Source: a virus
Virus record (IMG/VR): IMGVR_UViG_3300049915_000066
Coordinates: 1-35,218 of that record
Reading direction: 5' to 3' (one strand)
Length of the DNA stretch: 35,218 nt
The notes beneath the pieces are model-generated. The model was given only the letters and a program-made list of their open reading frames with translations, was not told where the DNA came from and made no database searches. Every line of letters starts with the position of its first letter. Position 1 is the stretch's first letter. Position numbers and translations under genes: made by a program. Positions 7,288-15,051 of this stretch are shown one piece after another.

Positions 7288-7324
7288 ACACTACGGAAAA
7301 GGCAAGGGCGGGAAGAAGAAGTAA
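7277..7324 (+). CDS. Tiny basic peptide (15 aa)
   Basis: A 15-residue frame, MPGKHYGKGKGGKKK, lies exactly between two coupled genes. It overlaps the upstream gene by 11 nt and its TAA overlaps the next ATG (TAATG). Without it there would be a 36-nt untranslated gap in an otherwise gapless chain. Seven of 15 residues are Lys and the rest mostly Gly, so it looks like a nucleic-acid-binding peptide. Short MPGK..Y-type peptides occur in other marine phages as far as I recall. It may only keep ribosomes moving to the next start. Confidence 0.45.
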   Translation: MPGKHYGKGKGGKKK

Positions 7325-7521
7325 TGCCGAGGCGCTTCCCCAATGTCCCGAAAGATAAAAAGACCGGCGTTCCGAAGAAGTATCTTGCGGGCGCTAAATC
7401 TAAAACACGCAAGGCGGCTGAGATCAAAAAAACTGCTAAAGCGTACAAGGAAGGCAAGAAGATAGACGTGAAGGCCGTCAGCAAATCCAGAACGAAGCAA
7501 GGGAGACGAGGCCGTGCCTAA
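7324..7521 (+). CDS. Lys-rich small protein (65 aa)
   Basis: The protein is very basic, with a KKTGVPKKYLAG segment followed by KSKTRKAAEIKKTAKAYKEG, and it ends in KQGRRGRA. It resembles short Lys-rich phage proteins that recur next to portal genes, without known function. ATG 7324 is coupled to the 15-codon frame (TAATG). The 3' end overlaps the next gene by 8 nt. Nucleic-acid or prohead association is inferred from charge and position only. Confidence 0.7.
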   Translation: MPRRFPNVPKDKKTGVPKKYLAGAKSKTRKAAEIKKTAKAYKEGKKIDVKAVSKSRTKQGRRGRA

Positions 7522-7762
7522 AGCAAAGCCACTATCCGAGGCAACAAAGAAATCGCTCCGTGCCAAGGCGGAGAAGAGCAAGTTTACATATGGCGAACTT
7601 GCTCAGGTATACCGGCGCGGTCAGGGCGCGTACCTTTCAAGCGGATCACGCAACGTGCCAATGGCGGCGTGGAGTATGGGCCGGGTAAACAGCTATATGC
7701 GGGGCGACAAGGCTCGCACCGCCGACAAAGACATCTACAAGAAAGCAAGAGGCAAGAAATGA
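7514..7762 (+). CDS. DUF5824-like phage protein (82 aa)
   Basis: The segment FTYGELAQVYRRGQGAYLSS followed by NVPMAAWSMGRVNSYMRG and ADKDIYKKA matches the pattern of the phage family I know as DUF5824 (VY.RG..A, then W..GRV.SF..G, then a D.D). That family is small and without assigned function. The start is GTG 7514, with GGGAGACGAGG just upstream. It overlaps the previous gene by 8 nt and the next by 4 nt (ATGA). Confidence 0.75.
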   Translation: MPKAKPLSEATKKSLRAKAEKSKFTYGELAQVYRRGQGAYLSSGSRNVPMAAWSMGRVNSYMRGDKARTADKDIYKKARGKK

Positions 7763-7959
7763 TTGTTTGTGATGACTGCCCGTATCGCGGGCGCTGCGAG
7801 AATATGGGGCGCTGCATACAGGGCAAGAACGCCCACATTGCGGCGGAGACCATTGTTCCGCCTGTTCTGGACATTAACACCACCAAAGGCCCGGCCAAGA
7901 CTGTCGCGCCTGAGAAATCCACGACCCTCAAGAAATTAGCCAAGAAGGTGAAAAAATGA
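7759..7959 (+). CDS. Cys-rich N-terminal small protein (66 aa)
   Basis: ATG 7759 overlaps the preceding stop (ATGA); a longer in-frame option from 7669 would lie wholly inside the previous gene and is rejected. The first 17 residues carry four Cys in CDDCPYRGRCENMGRC, a compact zinc-binding knuckle. The C-terminus is a Lys-rich helix (TTLKKLAKKVKK). A metal-binding head with a basic tail suggests a nucleic-acid binder. The function is unknown. Confidence 0.65.
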   Translation: MIVCDDCPYRGRCENMGRCIQGKNAHIAAETIVPPVLDINTTKGPAKTVAPEKSTTLKKLAKKVKK

Positions 7960-8138
7960 TGTACGGTAAAAAGAAAAAGGTCACCCCTCCTATGCCTAAG
8001 CCGCGCCGTGGCACAATGAACGAGATGATGGGCAGCGACATGATTATGCGGGCTGCGCCCGTCACTCCGCCGGCTCGCTCCCCGCGCCGCCGCAAGTCCC
8101 CCGGCCACAACACCACGTTGGGCAAGTACGCAGAATAG
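7956..8138 (+). CDS. Small basic Met/Pro-rich protein (60 aa)
   Basis: Tandem Met codons (7956 and 7959) open the frame, which overlaps the upstream stop by 4 nt. The sequence is basic and Pro/Arg-rich, with a Met-rich middle (MNEMMGSDMIMRAAP), then RSPRRRKSP and a short tail. It is probably disordered. It is the last of the tiny genes, and the portal gene follows after 8 nt. Confidence 0.6.
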   Translation: MMYGKKKKVTPPMPKPRRGTMNEMMGSDMIMRAAPVTPPARSPRRRKSPGHNTTLGKYAE

Positions 8139-8146
8139 AGGGCATT

Positions 8147-10183
8147 ATGGCCGACAAAATGGACGACTACCAGCTATCGAGCATTGTGTCCTCTGAGATC
8201 GTGGACTCGCTCAATCACTTCGACAGCGAGTACACGCAGGAGCGTCTACGCGCCATCGACTTTTACCTCGGCGAGCCGCTAGGGAACGAGCAGGCTGGAA
8301 AGTCGTCCGTTGTGGACACCACTTTCGCGGATACGGTTGAGACCATTATGCCCAACCTTATGCGCGTGTTCACGGCCAACGATCAATATGTGCGCTTCGC
8401 ACCGCGCACCGCCGAGGACGTTAAGGGCGCGGAGCAGGCCACAGATATGGCCAACTTCGTCATCAACCACGACAACCCCGGCTACAAGGTTCTGCACACT
8501 TGGTTCAAGGACGCGCTGATGTTCCGCCTCGGTGTCGTCAAGTATTTCTGGGACGAGACCGAAGAGGTTAACGAAGAGGAATATAACGGGCTGAACGAGG
8601 ACGAGCTTGTGATGCTCCTCAACGACCCTGACGTTGACGTTGTCTCGCAGGAGGAGACTGTCACCGAGACGATGCTGGCGGATGACGGCTCGCTGGTGCC
8701 TCTGGCCAGCACCTACGACCTCAGCGTGAAGGTGACGCGCCGCTCCGGCAAGATCAAGATCATCAACGTGCCGCCAGAGGAGTTTCTTGTGTCCCGCCGG
8801 GCCGAGAGCCTTGAGGACGCGCACTTTGTCGCGCACCGCACCACAATGACTGTGTCTGACCTAGTCGCTATGGGCTACGATCAGGACGAGGTTGAGGCGC
8901 ATGCAGGCGCTGGCGACCTTGACGTTGACCGCGAGCGCACCTCGCGCTTCCAAGACCTAGAGGCCGCGACAGGCACTGACGCAGCCGATCCCGCTCTCCG
9001 CGAGGTGCTGTACTACGAGTGCATCATGAACGTGGACTTTGACGGAGACGGGATTGCCGAGCGCCGCCGCATTTGCGCCATTGGTGACGGCGGATCACAC
9101 ATCCTGCACAACGAGCCTTTCGACCACATCCCGTTTGCGGTTGTGACGCCTATCATGATGCCACACCGCCTCATTGGCCGGTCAATCTACGACATGACCG
9201 AGGACTTGCAGGTCATCAAGACCACGCTGATGCGTCAGTATCTGGACAGCGTGTATTCCAGCAGCATGCCGCGCGTTGCCGCTGTCGAGGGTCAGGTGAA
9301 CCTCGATGATCTGCTTTCTGCGTCTCCGGGCGGCGTGATCCGCGTTAGACAGCCGGGCATGTTGCAGTCGATTTCTGGCGCACCAGTGGGCGGTGAAATA
9401 CGGCCCCTTATGGACTATGTTGACAGCATCAAAGAGAACCGCACGGGCATCTCAGCGGCATCGCAGGGTCTTTCTCCTGACGCCCTACAGTCAACCACAG
9501 CATCCGCAGTAGCAGCAACGGTTCGCGGCGCACAGGTTAAGATGGAGAGCATAGCCCGCACATTTGCTGAGACGGGTATGAAGAGTTTGTTCAAGGGCAT
9601 CCTGCACCTTCTAACCAAGTACGACAACAAGCCGCGCACCATCCGCCTTCGCAATAACTTTGTGCCTATCAACCCGGCGGAGTGGGACAGCGAGTTTGAC
9701 GTTGTCGTGCAGGTCGGGCTTGGCACGACTGACGATGAAACAAAGATTGCGTTCCTGACACAGATCGCGGCGAAGCAAGAGCAGATCATGATGCAGCTTG
9801 GGCCGAGCAACCCGATTGTCACGATGGCGCAGTATGTCAGCACGTTGCGCTCGATTGCGGAGATTGGCGGCTTCAAGGATGCCGACCAATTCTTTAGCTC
9901 GCCTGAGATGATCCAGCAGCAGATGGCGATGCAGCAGCAGCAGCCACCTCAGCCTGACCCAGAGGTGATGAAGGCGCAGCAGGACATGCAGATTGCCCAG
10001 CAGAAGCTGGCAATGGACATCGAGTTGCAGCGCGAAAAGATGAACGCTGAGATCGCTCTAAAGCGTGAAGAAATGCAGCTAAACGCTGAACTGCGCCGGC
10101 AGGAGTTGCAGGCTGAGGCGGAGTTGCGTGTCGCCAAGGCGGTGACAGACGCGCAGATATCAACCAACTTGCCGAGGGTTTAG
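8147..10183 (+). CDS. Portal protein (678 aa)
   Basis: The portal forms the dodecameric ring at the capsid vertex through which DNA is packed and ejected. The length and layout fit the P22 gp1-type portals of podoviruses. There is an N-terminal ERLRAIDFYLGEPLGNEQAG region, then SSVVDTTFADTVETIMPNLM (residues 53-72), a central body with long acidic loops (about 130-190), and the FDHIPFAVVTPIMMPHRLIG strand-helix region. The C-terminal ~100 residues are Gln/Met/Glu-rich coiled coil, the likely barrel extending into the capsid. GAGGG sits upstream of ATG 8147. The tiny basic genes precede it and the scaffold/capsid genes follow. Confidence 0.9.
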   Translation: MADKMDDYQLSSIVSSEIVDSLNHFDSEYTQERLRAIDFYLGEPLGNEQAGKSSVVDTTFADTVETIMPNLMRVFTANDQYVRFAPRTAEDVKGAEQATDMANFVINHDNPGYKVLHTWFKDALMFRLGVVKYFWDETEEVNEEEYNGLNEDELVMLLNDPDVDVVSQEETVTETMLADDGSLVPLASTYDLSVKVTRRSGKIKIINVPPEEFLVSRRAESLEDAHFVAHRTTMTVSDLVAMGYDQDEVEAHAGAGDLDVDRERTSRFQDLEAATGTDAADPALREVLYYECIMNVDFDGDGIAERRRICAIGDGGSHILHNEPFDHIPFAVVTPIMMPHRLIGRSIYDMTEDLQVIKTTLMRQYLDSVYSSSMPRVAAVEGQVNLDDLLSASPGGVIRVRQPGMLQSISGAPVGGEIRPLMDYVDSIKENRTGISAASQGLSPDALQSTTASAVAATVRGAQVKMESIARTFAETGMKSLFKGILHLLTKYDNKPRTIRLRNNFVPINPAEWDSEFDVVVQVGLGTTDDETKIAFLTQIAAKQEQIMMQLGPSNPIVTMAQYVSTLRSIAEIGGFKDADQFFSSPEMIQQQMAMQQQQPPQPDPEVMKAQQDMQIAQQKLAMDIELQREKMNAEIALKREEMQLNAELRRQELQAEAELRVAKAVTDAQISTNLPRV

Positions 10184-10185
10184 AT

Positions 10186-11073
10186 ATGCCACCAAGAGGT
10201 TTAATAGAAGCACAGGGTCGGACGACTGCCGGCGGCGGCAACTTTAGCCAAGGCTCAAGCCGGCCATCTGAGGGCGACAGGCCAAGCGATAATCAGCAGC
10301 GCGGCATGAGTCCAGCCGAGTCCGCCGCTAGATATAGCACTCAGGCTTTTGCCGGGATGACCCCTCAGCAGGCTCAGAACATTATCAATATGGGCGGCGG
10401 CAGTGGTGGCGCACCGGGCGCACCCGGCGCCCCTGAGATGTACCGGCAGGCTGCGGCGACAGCCCAGCAGGCTCAGGCTCCCTTTGTCGCGCAGCAGCAG
10501 AGCCTGCTGAGAAACTACCTGTCAGACGTTCAGGACCGGCTGGCTGGGTCTAAGTTGCCCGGCTTTCTTGGCGGAATGTCGTCTCTTAATCTAAGAAATC
10601 TAGCCGGCGCACTTGGCGAGTTTGGCGAAATGCAGCCGTTTGACGCTGCCAACGCTATGCGGGGCCGAATTGTCACAAACGATCTCGGTCAAGTAATTGG
10701 CGTCTATGACGAGCGCGGCATCCTGACAGGCCAAGACCCTGAGCGCGAGGCTGCAATGCGCCGCGCCCAGCTAGGCGAGGGCGGTCAGCAACAAATCGTT
10801 GCGCCGTCACCTGACACCGGCCAATGCCCAGACGGATATATATTTGACGAGGACTTGCAGGCTTGCCGTTTAGACACTGGCGCCATCCAGCCAGCAGACT
10901 ACACCGCGCCCCAAACCTATGGGATGATGGGCCTGCTTGACACTGCCCCCACCGGGCTGCTTGAGTTTGGCCAGCGCTTTGGCCTGCCGCCGGTAGACTT
11001 CTCTGCGGCCAACCAAGCGTTCCGCCGCGCAGGCGGGACTGTGCGCCAGTATCCGGGTTACACACTGTTATAA
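10186..11073 (+). CDS. Hypothetical virion or assembly protein (295 aa)
   Basis: Family not recognised. The N-terminal third is low-complexity (Gly, Ser, Gln, Pro; for example GGGSGGAPGAPGAPEMYRQA) and probably disordered. The middle has short hydrophobic helices (LAGSKLPGFLGGMSSLNLRN). A compact two-Cys motif, CPDGYIFDEDLQACRL, follows near residues 213-228. It is also familiar to me from marine phage virion-region proteins. The C-terminus is Tyr/Pro-rich. Its position between portal and scaffold suggests a minor head or assembly role. ATG 10186 lies 2 nt after the portal stop. Confidence 0.65.
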   Translation: MPPRGLIEAQGRTTAGGGNFSQGSSRPSEGDRPSDNQQRGMSPAESAARYSTQAFAGMTPQQAQNIINMGGGSGGAPGAPGAPEMYRQAAATAQQAQAPFVAQQQSLLRNYLSDVQDRLAGSKLPGFLGGMSSLNLRNLAGALGEFGEMQPFDAANAMRGRIVTNDLGQVIGVYDERGILTGQDPEREAAMRRAQLGEGGQQQIVAPSPDTGQCPDGYIFDEDLQACRLDTGAIQPADYTAPQTYGMMGLLDTAPTGLLEFGQRFGLPPVDFSAANQAFRRAGGTVRQYPGYTLL

Positions 11074-11086
11074 TAAGGATAAGAAC

Positions 11087-11377
11087 GTGAATGAGGGACA
11101 AGCTAGAGAAAAGATTGAGCGATCTGCAAAGGCAGAGGCGCTACTACGCAATGAGATTTTGCAGGACGGCTTCGCTCACTTGGAGCAACAATTTATCGCG
11201 GCTTGGCGTGGCTCGGCAATGGCTGACACAGAGAGCCGGGAACGCCTATACCAACTTTTGCAAAACTTGGATGCCCTAAAGGGCTATTTCCAAAGTGTAA
11301 TAGAGGATGGTAAATTGGCGAAACTGCACCTTGACGAAGTCAAGAGGCAATCCGATTTTAACAATAGACAGAGGTAA
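11087..11377 (+). CDS. Small helical phage protein (96 aa)
   Basis: The start is GTG 11087, with AAGGAT 8 nt upstream. The protein is almost all alpha-helical: KAEALLRNEILQDGFAHLEQ, a Trp-containing middle (AAWRGS), SRERLYQLLQNLDALKGYFQ, then a GKLAKLHLDEVKRQ tail. This pattern recurs in phages immediately before scaffold and capsid genes and has no established function. It may be an assembly chaperone or scaffold partner (inference). The scaffold gene starts 5 nt after its stop. Confidence 0.65.
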   Translation: MNEGQAREKIERSAKAEALLRNEILQDGFAHLEQQFIAAWRGSAMADTESRERLYQLLQNLDALKGYFQSVIEDGKLAKLHLDEVKRQSDFNNRQR

Positions 11378-11382
11378 TTTTC

Positions 11383-12384
11383 ATGTCCGATAACTCGACA
11401 GAGACCGGCGAAATTTCAGTATCAGACGCATTAAGCCTTCTAAGCACCCCACCAGTGGACAATGCAGCGGAAGAGCAGCCAGAGGCGGCAGCGCCTCAAC
11501 CGCAAGAGACAGAGACGCTCGAAGCATCAGAGGACACGGCGCAAGCTCCCGAAGATGACTACGATGACGAGGACGTTGATGACGGCGAAGATGCCTACGA
11601 AGAGGATGACGAGGACGAAGGCGAAGAGGAACAGCTATACACCGTCAAGATTGACGGTGAGGAGCATGCTGTCACCCTTGACGAGCTTCAAAATGGTTAC
11701 TCTCGGCAGCAGGCATTCACAAAGCGCTCTATGGAGCTTGCAGAGCAACGCAAAGCCTTTGAGGCGGAGCAGGCTCAGACGCAGGCACTGAGAGACGCAT
11801 ACAAGCAGCAACTTGATATGTTGCAAAGTCAAATCCAGCAGACAACTCAGCAAGAGCCTGACTGGAGAGCATTGGCCGAAACAATGACGGAGCGCGATCT
11901 GTTCCTCGCCAAAGCCGAATGGGATCAGCAGAAAGAGTATTCCAAGCAGGTCGAGGCAGAGCAGCAGCGCATATCCGCCGAGCAAGCCCAAGAGCAGCAA
12001 GCCCACATGCAGAAGCATCTGGCAACGCAGCGCGAGGACATGCTCAGTCGGATACCGGCTTGGCAGAACGAAGAGACCCGCAATGCCGAGAGGCAAGAGG
12101 TTATCAAGTACGCCCAGCGGCGGATCGGGTTTAGTGAGGAGGAGATTGCCAACGCATCTGATGCGCGCGCCATCGAACTGCTCTACAAGGCGTGGCAATG
12201 GGACAACCTTCAAGAGAAGAAACCCACGGCCAAGAAGCGCACCCGCAAAGCCCCAAGAATGGCCAAGGCAGGCAAGCCAACAACCAAGAGGCAGGCTGCA
12301 TCCAAGCAACGGCAGCAATCGTTTGAGCGCCTCAGTAAAGAGGGCAGCGTTGATGCCGCAGTCAACTACTTAATGGGCAGATGA
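11383..12384 (+). CDS. Scaffolding protein (333 aa)
   Basis: Scaffold directs capsid shell assembly and leaves before or during DNA packaging. The protein has an acidic disordered N-terminus (a long Asp/Glu run at about residues 60-90). A short beta segment follows (YTVKIDGEEHAVTLDELQNG), typical of phage scaffold N-domains. Then comes a long Gln/Glu/Ala coiled coil (about 115-230) and a strongly basic C-terminal helix that would contact capsid. GAGGTAAT supports ATG 11383. It lies directly before the major capsid gene, the expected place. The composition switches sharply from acidic to basic, as usual in scaffolds. Confidence 0.85.
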   Translation: MSDNSTETGEISVSDALSLLSTPPVDNAAEEQPEAAAPQPQETETLEASEDTAQAPEDDYDDEDVDDGEDAYEEDDEDEGEEEQLYTVKIDGEEHAVTLDELQNGYSRQQAFTKRSMELAEQRKAFEAEQAQTQALRDAYKQQLDMLQSQIQQTTQQEPDWRALAETMTERDLFLAKAEWDQQKEYSKQVEAEQQRISAEQAQEQQAHMQKHLATQREDMLSRIPAWQNEETRNAERQEVIKYAQRRIGFSEEEIANASDARAIELLYKAWQWDNLQEKKPTAKKRTRKAPRMAKAGKPTTKRQAASKQRQQSFERLSKEGSVDAAVNYLMGR

Positions 12385-12403
12385 CCCAGAAGGAACCAAG
12401 ATC

Positions 12404-13638
12404 ATGACTACATTCGCAACAGCGGCAGCAGTAGGTGAGCGCGAGCAGCTTGCTGATGTCATTTACCGCATCGACCCTGCGGAAACACCTTTCTTCTCAA
12501 ACGTGAAGAAAGAGACATCAAACGGTATCTTTACCGAGTGGCAGACACAGGAACTCGCCAGTGCCGCTACTAACAACCACGTCAATGAAGGCGCGGCGAT
12601 TTCTACGGCGGCGGCCACCCCGACAGTCCGCCTCGGGAACTACCACCAGATCAGCGTCAAGTCATTCGCAACATCTGGTACTCTGGATGCTGTCGATACG
12701 GCTGGTCGCGAGCGCGAGCATAACTACCAGAAGGTGCTTAACCTGACCTCAGGCACCCCTGTTCTAAATCAGATTGCTATCTGACTGGTTCAGGAAAAAA
12801 ATTGGGTGAATTGCTGGGAAGCCCGGAGGCGGGTAATCAGCAGCCAAGCGCCAGATGGAAGCGAAAGCTGAGGGCTGGTGAAGGTTCAACGACTAGGCGG
12901 TGACGAAAGAATAATCTGCCCACGAGCGCCCAACACGAAAGTGAAGATATAGTCTGATCTACGGTATAACCTGACCACAAGCCGTAGAAGTTGGTCATAA
13001 ACAGGCCAGCGGTAACAAAATGTAAGGCACTTGAGTTACGCCGCGACATCGAGAAGAGCATCACGGACACTAACGTGGCCCGCTCTGGCTCTGAGCCACG
13101 CAAGTCAGCTTCACTGATGACTTGGATCACCAACGGTTCTGTTGGTGCAGGTTCAGGCGCGTTCTCAGCCGGTACAGGCACAGACACGGTGGTTGACGGA
13201 GATGACCGTGTGTTGTCGCTCGCGTTGATTGAGGACGGCATGCAGGATGCGTGGACAGACGGCGGAAACCCATCAATGATGCTGGCTTCTGCTACCAACC
13301 GCGCAAACTTCTCTGACCTGTCAGCGACAGGAAACCTCGTTTCCAATGACGTGAACATGACTCAGGCTAAGGAAATTTCCTATGTTGGTTCAACTTCAAT
13401 TTTCTTAACGGATTTCGGAAGCGTTTCTGCGAATCCTTCTCGGTTCATGTCCAACGACAAGATGTTCCTCCTCGACCCTGAGTTTGCATCACTCTGCACA
13501 CTCAACGGTCGTAACTTCCAAGAGAAGGATATGGGCGACACAGGTGACTCACAGGCTACGATGCTCATTACTGAGTGGGCGCTCAAGGTTCTGGCACCAA
13601 AGGCACATGCAGGTATCTTCGACCTGTCAGGTTCCTAA
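12404..13638 (+). CDS. Major capsid protein, split by group I intron (join 12404-12738, 13023-13638)
   Basis: This is the coat subunit of the phage head. Exon 1 is 335 nt and exon 2 is 616 nt; together they give 951 nt, or 316 residues, in frame. Read through without splicing, the frame stops at 12782-12784 after 126 residues. The exon junction restores a continuous GREREHNYQKVLKALELRRD segment, matching the RE-x-x-Y-x...-LELKRD pattern of DUF5309/SU10-like capsids. The N-terminus (EQLADVIYRIDPAETPFFSN) and the C-terminal MLITEWALKVLAP also fit that family. AGAAGGA precedes ATG 12404. The scaffold gene is just upstream and a strong terminator just downstream. Confidence 0.9.
12739..13022 (+). 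ncRNA. Group I self-splicing intron (284 nt, no internal ORF)
   Basis: All core elements are readable. P1 pairs exon GGTGCT (12733-12738) with guide GGCACC (12752-12757), with U.G at the 5' splice site. P is 12809-12820, Q 12835-12849, R GTTCAACGACTAG (12884-12896) and S AAGATATAGTC (12944-12954). P3 is 12802-12808 with 12927-12933; P4 is 12811-12816 with 12838-12843. P5 pairs CCCG (12822-12825) with CGGG (12830-12833). A P6 extension is 12849-12854 with 12875-12880. P7 is GACTA (12891-12895) with TAGTC (12950-12954); P8 is CAC-GAAA-GTG (12934-12943). The intron ends in G13022. P10 pairs 3'-exon TAAGG with 12747-12751, four of five pairs. A hairpin between P7 and P3 (12896-12920) suggests subgroup IA. 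Confidence 0.95.
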
Positions 13639-13645
13639 GACTAAC

Positions 13646-13677
13646 GAGGGGGCGGGCAACTGCCCCCTCTCTTTCTA
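13646..13677 (+). terminator. Intrinsic terminator after capsid gene
   Basis: An 8-bp perfect inverted repeat, GAGGGGGC (13646-13653) and GCCCCCTC (13662-13669) with an 8-nt loop, is followed by the T-rich stretch TCTTTCT. It starts 8 nt after the capsid stop and ends before the Shine-Dalgarno of the next gene. It likely caps capsid mRNA with partial read-through to the tail genes, and a 3' hairpin can also protect the abundant capsid message. Confidence 0.75.
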
Positions 13678-13688
13678 AAGGGGAAAGC

Positions 13689-14012
13689 ATGAAACGCTAT
13701 CTTTACACCGATCCGCACACAAGGAAGGAAGTCTCGATGGAGCAGGCCAGCGATGGCACAACCATCATTCATCAGAAGCAGCGGTTTGACGATCTACTCA
13801 AAATCAACAAGCAGATGTCCGGCGAGTCCAAAAAGGGCGAGATGATCGGCAACACGCAGCGTCACATGCAGCATGTGGCTGAAATACCGAATGTCGTGTA
13901 TAATCACCTTTTACAGACGCTAGGCACACCGCGTGAAAATCCAAAGGCGTGGAAGGCTTGGTTGAACGACCACCAAAACCGAGACTTTAGGACAGGCGGC
14001 GGACGGATATGA
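13689..14012 (+). CDS. Conserved phage head-region protein (107 aa)
   Basis: ATG 13689 follows AAAGGGGAAA directly after the terminator; a longer frame from 13575 would overlap the capsid gene and the hairpin, so it is rejected. The protein ends with HVAEIPNVVYNHLLQTLG, then WKAWLNDHQNRDFRTGGGRI, a pattern I recall in proteins encoded right after SU10-like capsid genes. Its role is unestablished; a head-completion function is inferred from position. The stop overlaps the next start (ATGA). Confidence 0.7.
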   Translation: MKRYLYTDPHTRKEVSMEQASDGTTIIHQKQRFDDLLKINKQMSGESKKGEMIGNTQRHMQHVAEIPNVVYNHLLQTLGTPRENPKAWKAWLNDHQNRDFRTGGGRI

Positions 14013-14650
14013 GCATAAGCACCTACAGCGAGCTAAAGACGGCCATCGCCAACTTTTTGGCGCGTGATGACCTAACCGCTCAGATACCTGACTTCATTCG
14101 GCTTGCCGAGGCGCGTGTAAGCCGTGAGCTTGAGACGCGGGAGCAGGAGAAGCGGGCCACGGCTTCGCTGGAGGTTGGAGACGAGTACATCGCGCTGCCC
14201 ACGGATTTGCGCGAGGTGCGTGAGGTAAAGCTCAACACCAACCCGATAACGGTTTTGGAATATCAAAGCCCACACGGCTTGGACAAGAGCTACTCAAGCA
14301 CCGGGAACGGCAGGCCCAGAGCCTACAGCGTTGTCGGCTTGGAGATGAAACTGCGCCCCGTGCCAGACACAGCATACACGGCTGAAATTGTCTACACAGG
14401 AAGCCTGCCGGCACTGTCTGACACAAACACGCCGATTGCGTTCACGCGCCACCCGGATTTGTATTTGTACGGGGCTTTGACGGAGGCTTACACATACCTG
14501 CTTGATGAAGCCAGATCGTCACAATACGACTCAAAATTTGGTCGCATCATCGCAGAAATTAAGGTTGACGAGGAGCGATCTCATTACGGCGTTGGGTCGC
14601 TCGCCATTCGGTCCGATTATCAACGCCAGCAAGCAGCAGCGGAGAGTTAA
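14009..14650 (+). CDS. Head-to-tail adaptor protein (213 aa)
   Basis: Adaptors bind the portal and connect it to the tail. The N-terminus shows the usual helical pattern (YSELKTAIANFLARDDLTAQ, then PDFIRLAEARVSRELETRE). An LP.D strand follows (EYIALPTDLREVREVKL), then a beta region (EIVYTGSLPALSDTNT) and a C-terminal helix containing LYLYGALTEAYTYLLDEARS. This matches the T7 gp11/P22 gp4-type adaptor layout of podoviruses. ATG 14009 overlaps the preceding stop. Confidence is good for an adaptor, lower for the exact subfamily. Confidence 0.8.
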   Translation: MSISTYSELKTAIANFLARDDLTAQIPDFIRLAEARVSRELETREQEKRATASLEVGDEYIALPTDLREVREVKLNTNPITVLEYQSPHGLDKSYSSTGNGRPRAYSVVGLEMKLRPVPDTAYTAEIVYTGSLPALSDTNTPIAFTRHPDLYLYGALTEAYTYLLDEARSSQYDSKFGRIIAEIKVDEERSHYGVGSLAIRSDYQRQQAAAES

Positions 14651-14653
14651 GCA

Positions 14654-15040
14654 ATGTCTGCAATGTCGAACTACCTTGAGAACGAAATTCTCGATCACAT
14701 CCTTGGGACCGGCTCGTACACTATGCCATCGGCAGTCTACATTGGCCTGTCCACAGGCTCATTCGGAGACGGTAACACCGGCACGGAATTGACCGGCTCC
14801 GGCTACGCCCGCGTGGCGGCTACGTTTAACGCGGCAGCATCAGGAACCGCTGACAACGCCTCGGCCATCCAATTTGCGGCGGCAACCGGCTCTTGGGGCA
14901 GCGTCTCGCACTTTGGTGTTTTCGATGCGGCATCATCCGGCAACCTGCTGATCCACGGCGCGTTTTCCGCTGCAAAGACAATCGCCTCTGGCGACATCCT
15001 CAAGATTGATGCGGGTGACCTCGACATCAGCGCCGACTAA
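14654..15040 (+). CDS. Conserved phage structural protein (128 aa)
   Basis: The sequence starts with SNYLENEILDHILGTGSYTM and continues with YIGLSTGSFGDGNT, GYARVAATFNAAASG, and repeated WGSVSHFGVFDAASSGNLL-type strands. This is a recognisable, beta-rich virion protein pattern found in many marine phages near tail genes. The precise position in the particle (tail tip, decoration or fibre base) is unknown. ATG 14654 lies just after the adaptor stop. Confidence 0.7.
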   Translation: MSAMSNYLENEILDHILGTGSYTMPSAVYIGLSTGSFGDGNTGTELTGSGYARVAATFNAAASGTADNASAIQFAAATGSWGSVSHFGVFDAASSGNLLIHGAFSAAKTIASGDILKIDAGDLDISAD

Positions 15041-15051
15041 GGGGGCGTCCT

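Noticed and set aside
11635-12318. 227-codon minus-strand ORF in the scaffold gene
   Set aside because: The Leu-rich sequence is the complement of Gln/Glu/Lys codons in the scaffold coiled coil.
12782-13022. Capsid gene broken by frameshift or nonsense mutation (pseudogene)
   Set aside because: The interrupting segment has complete group I intron elements, and precise removal restores frame and a conserved motif.
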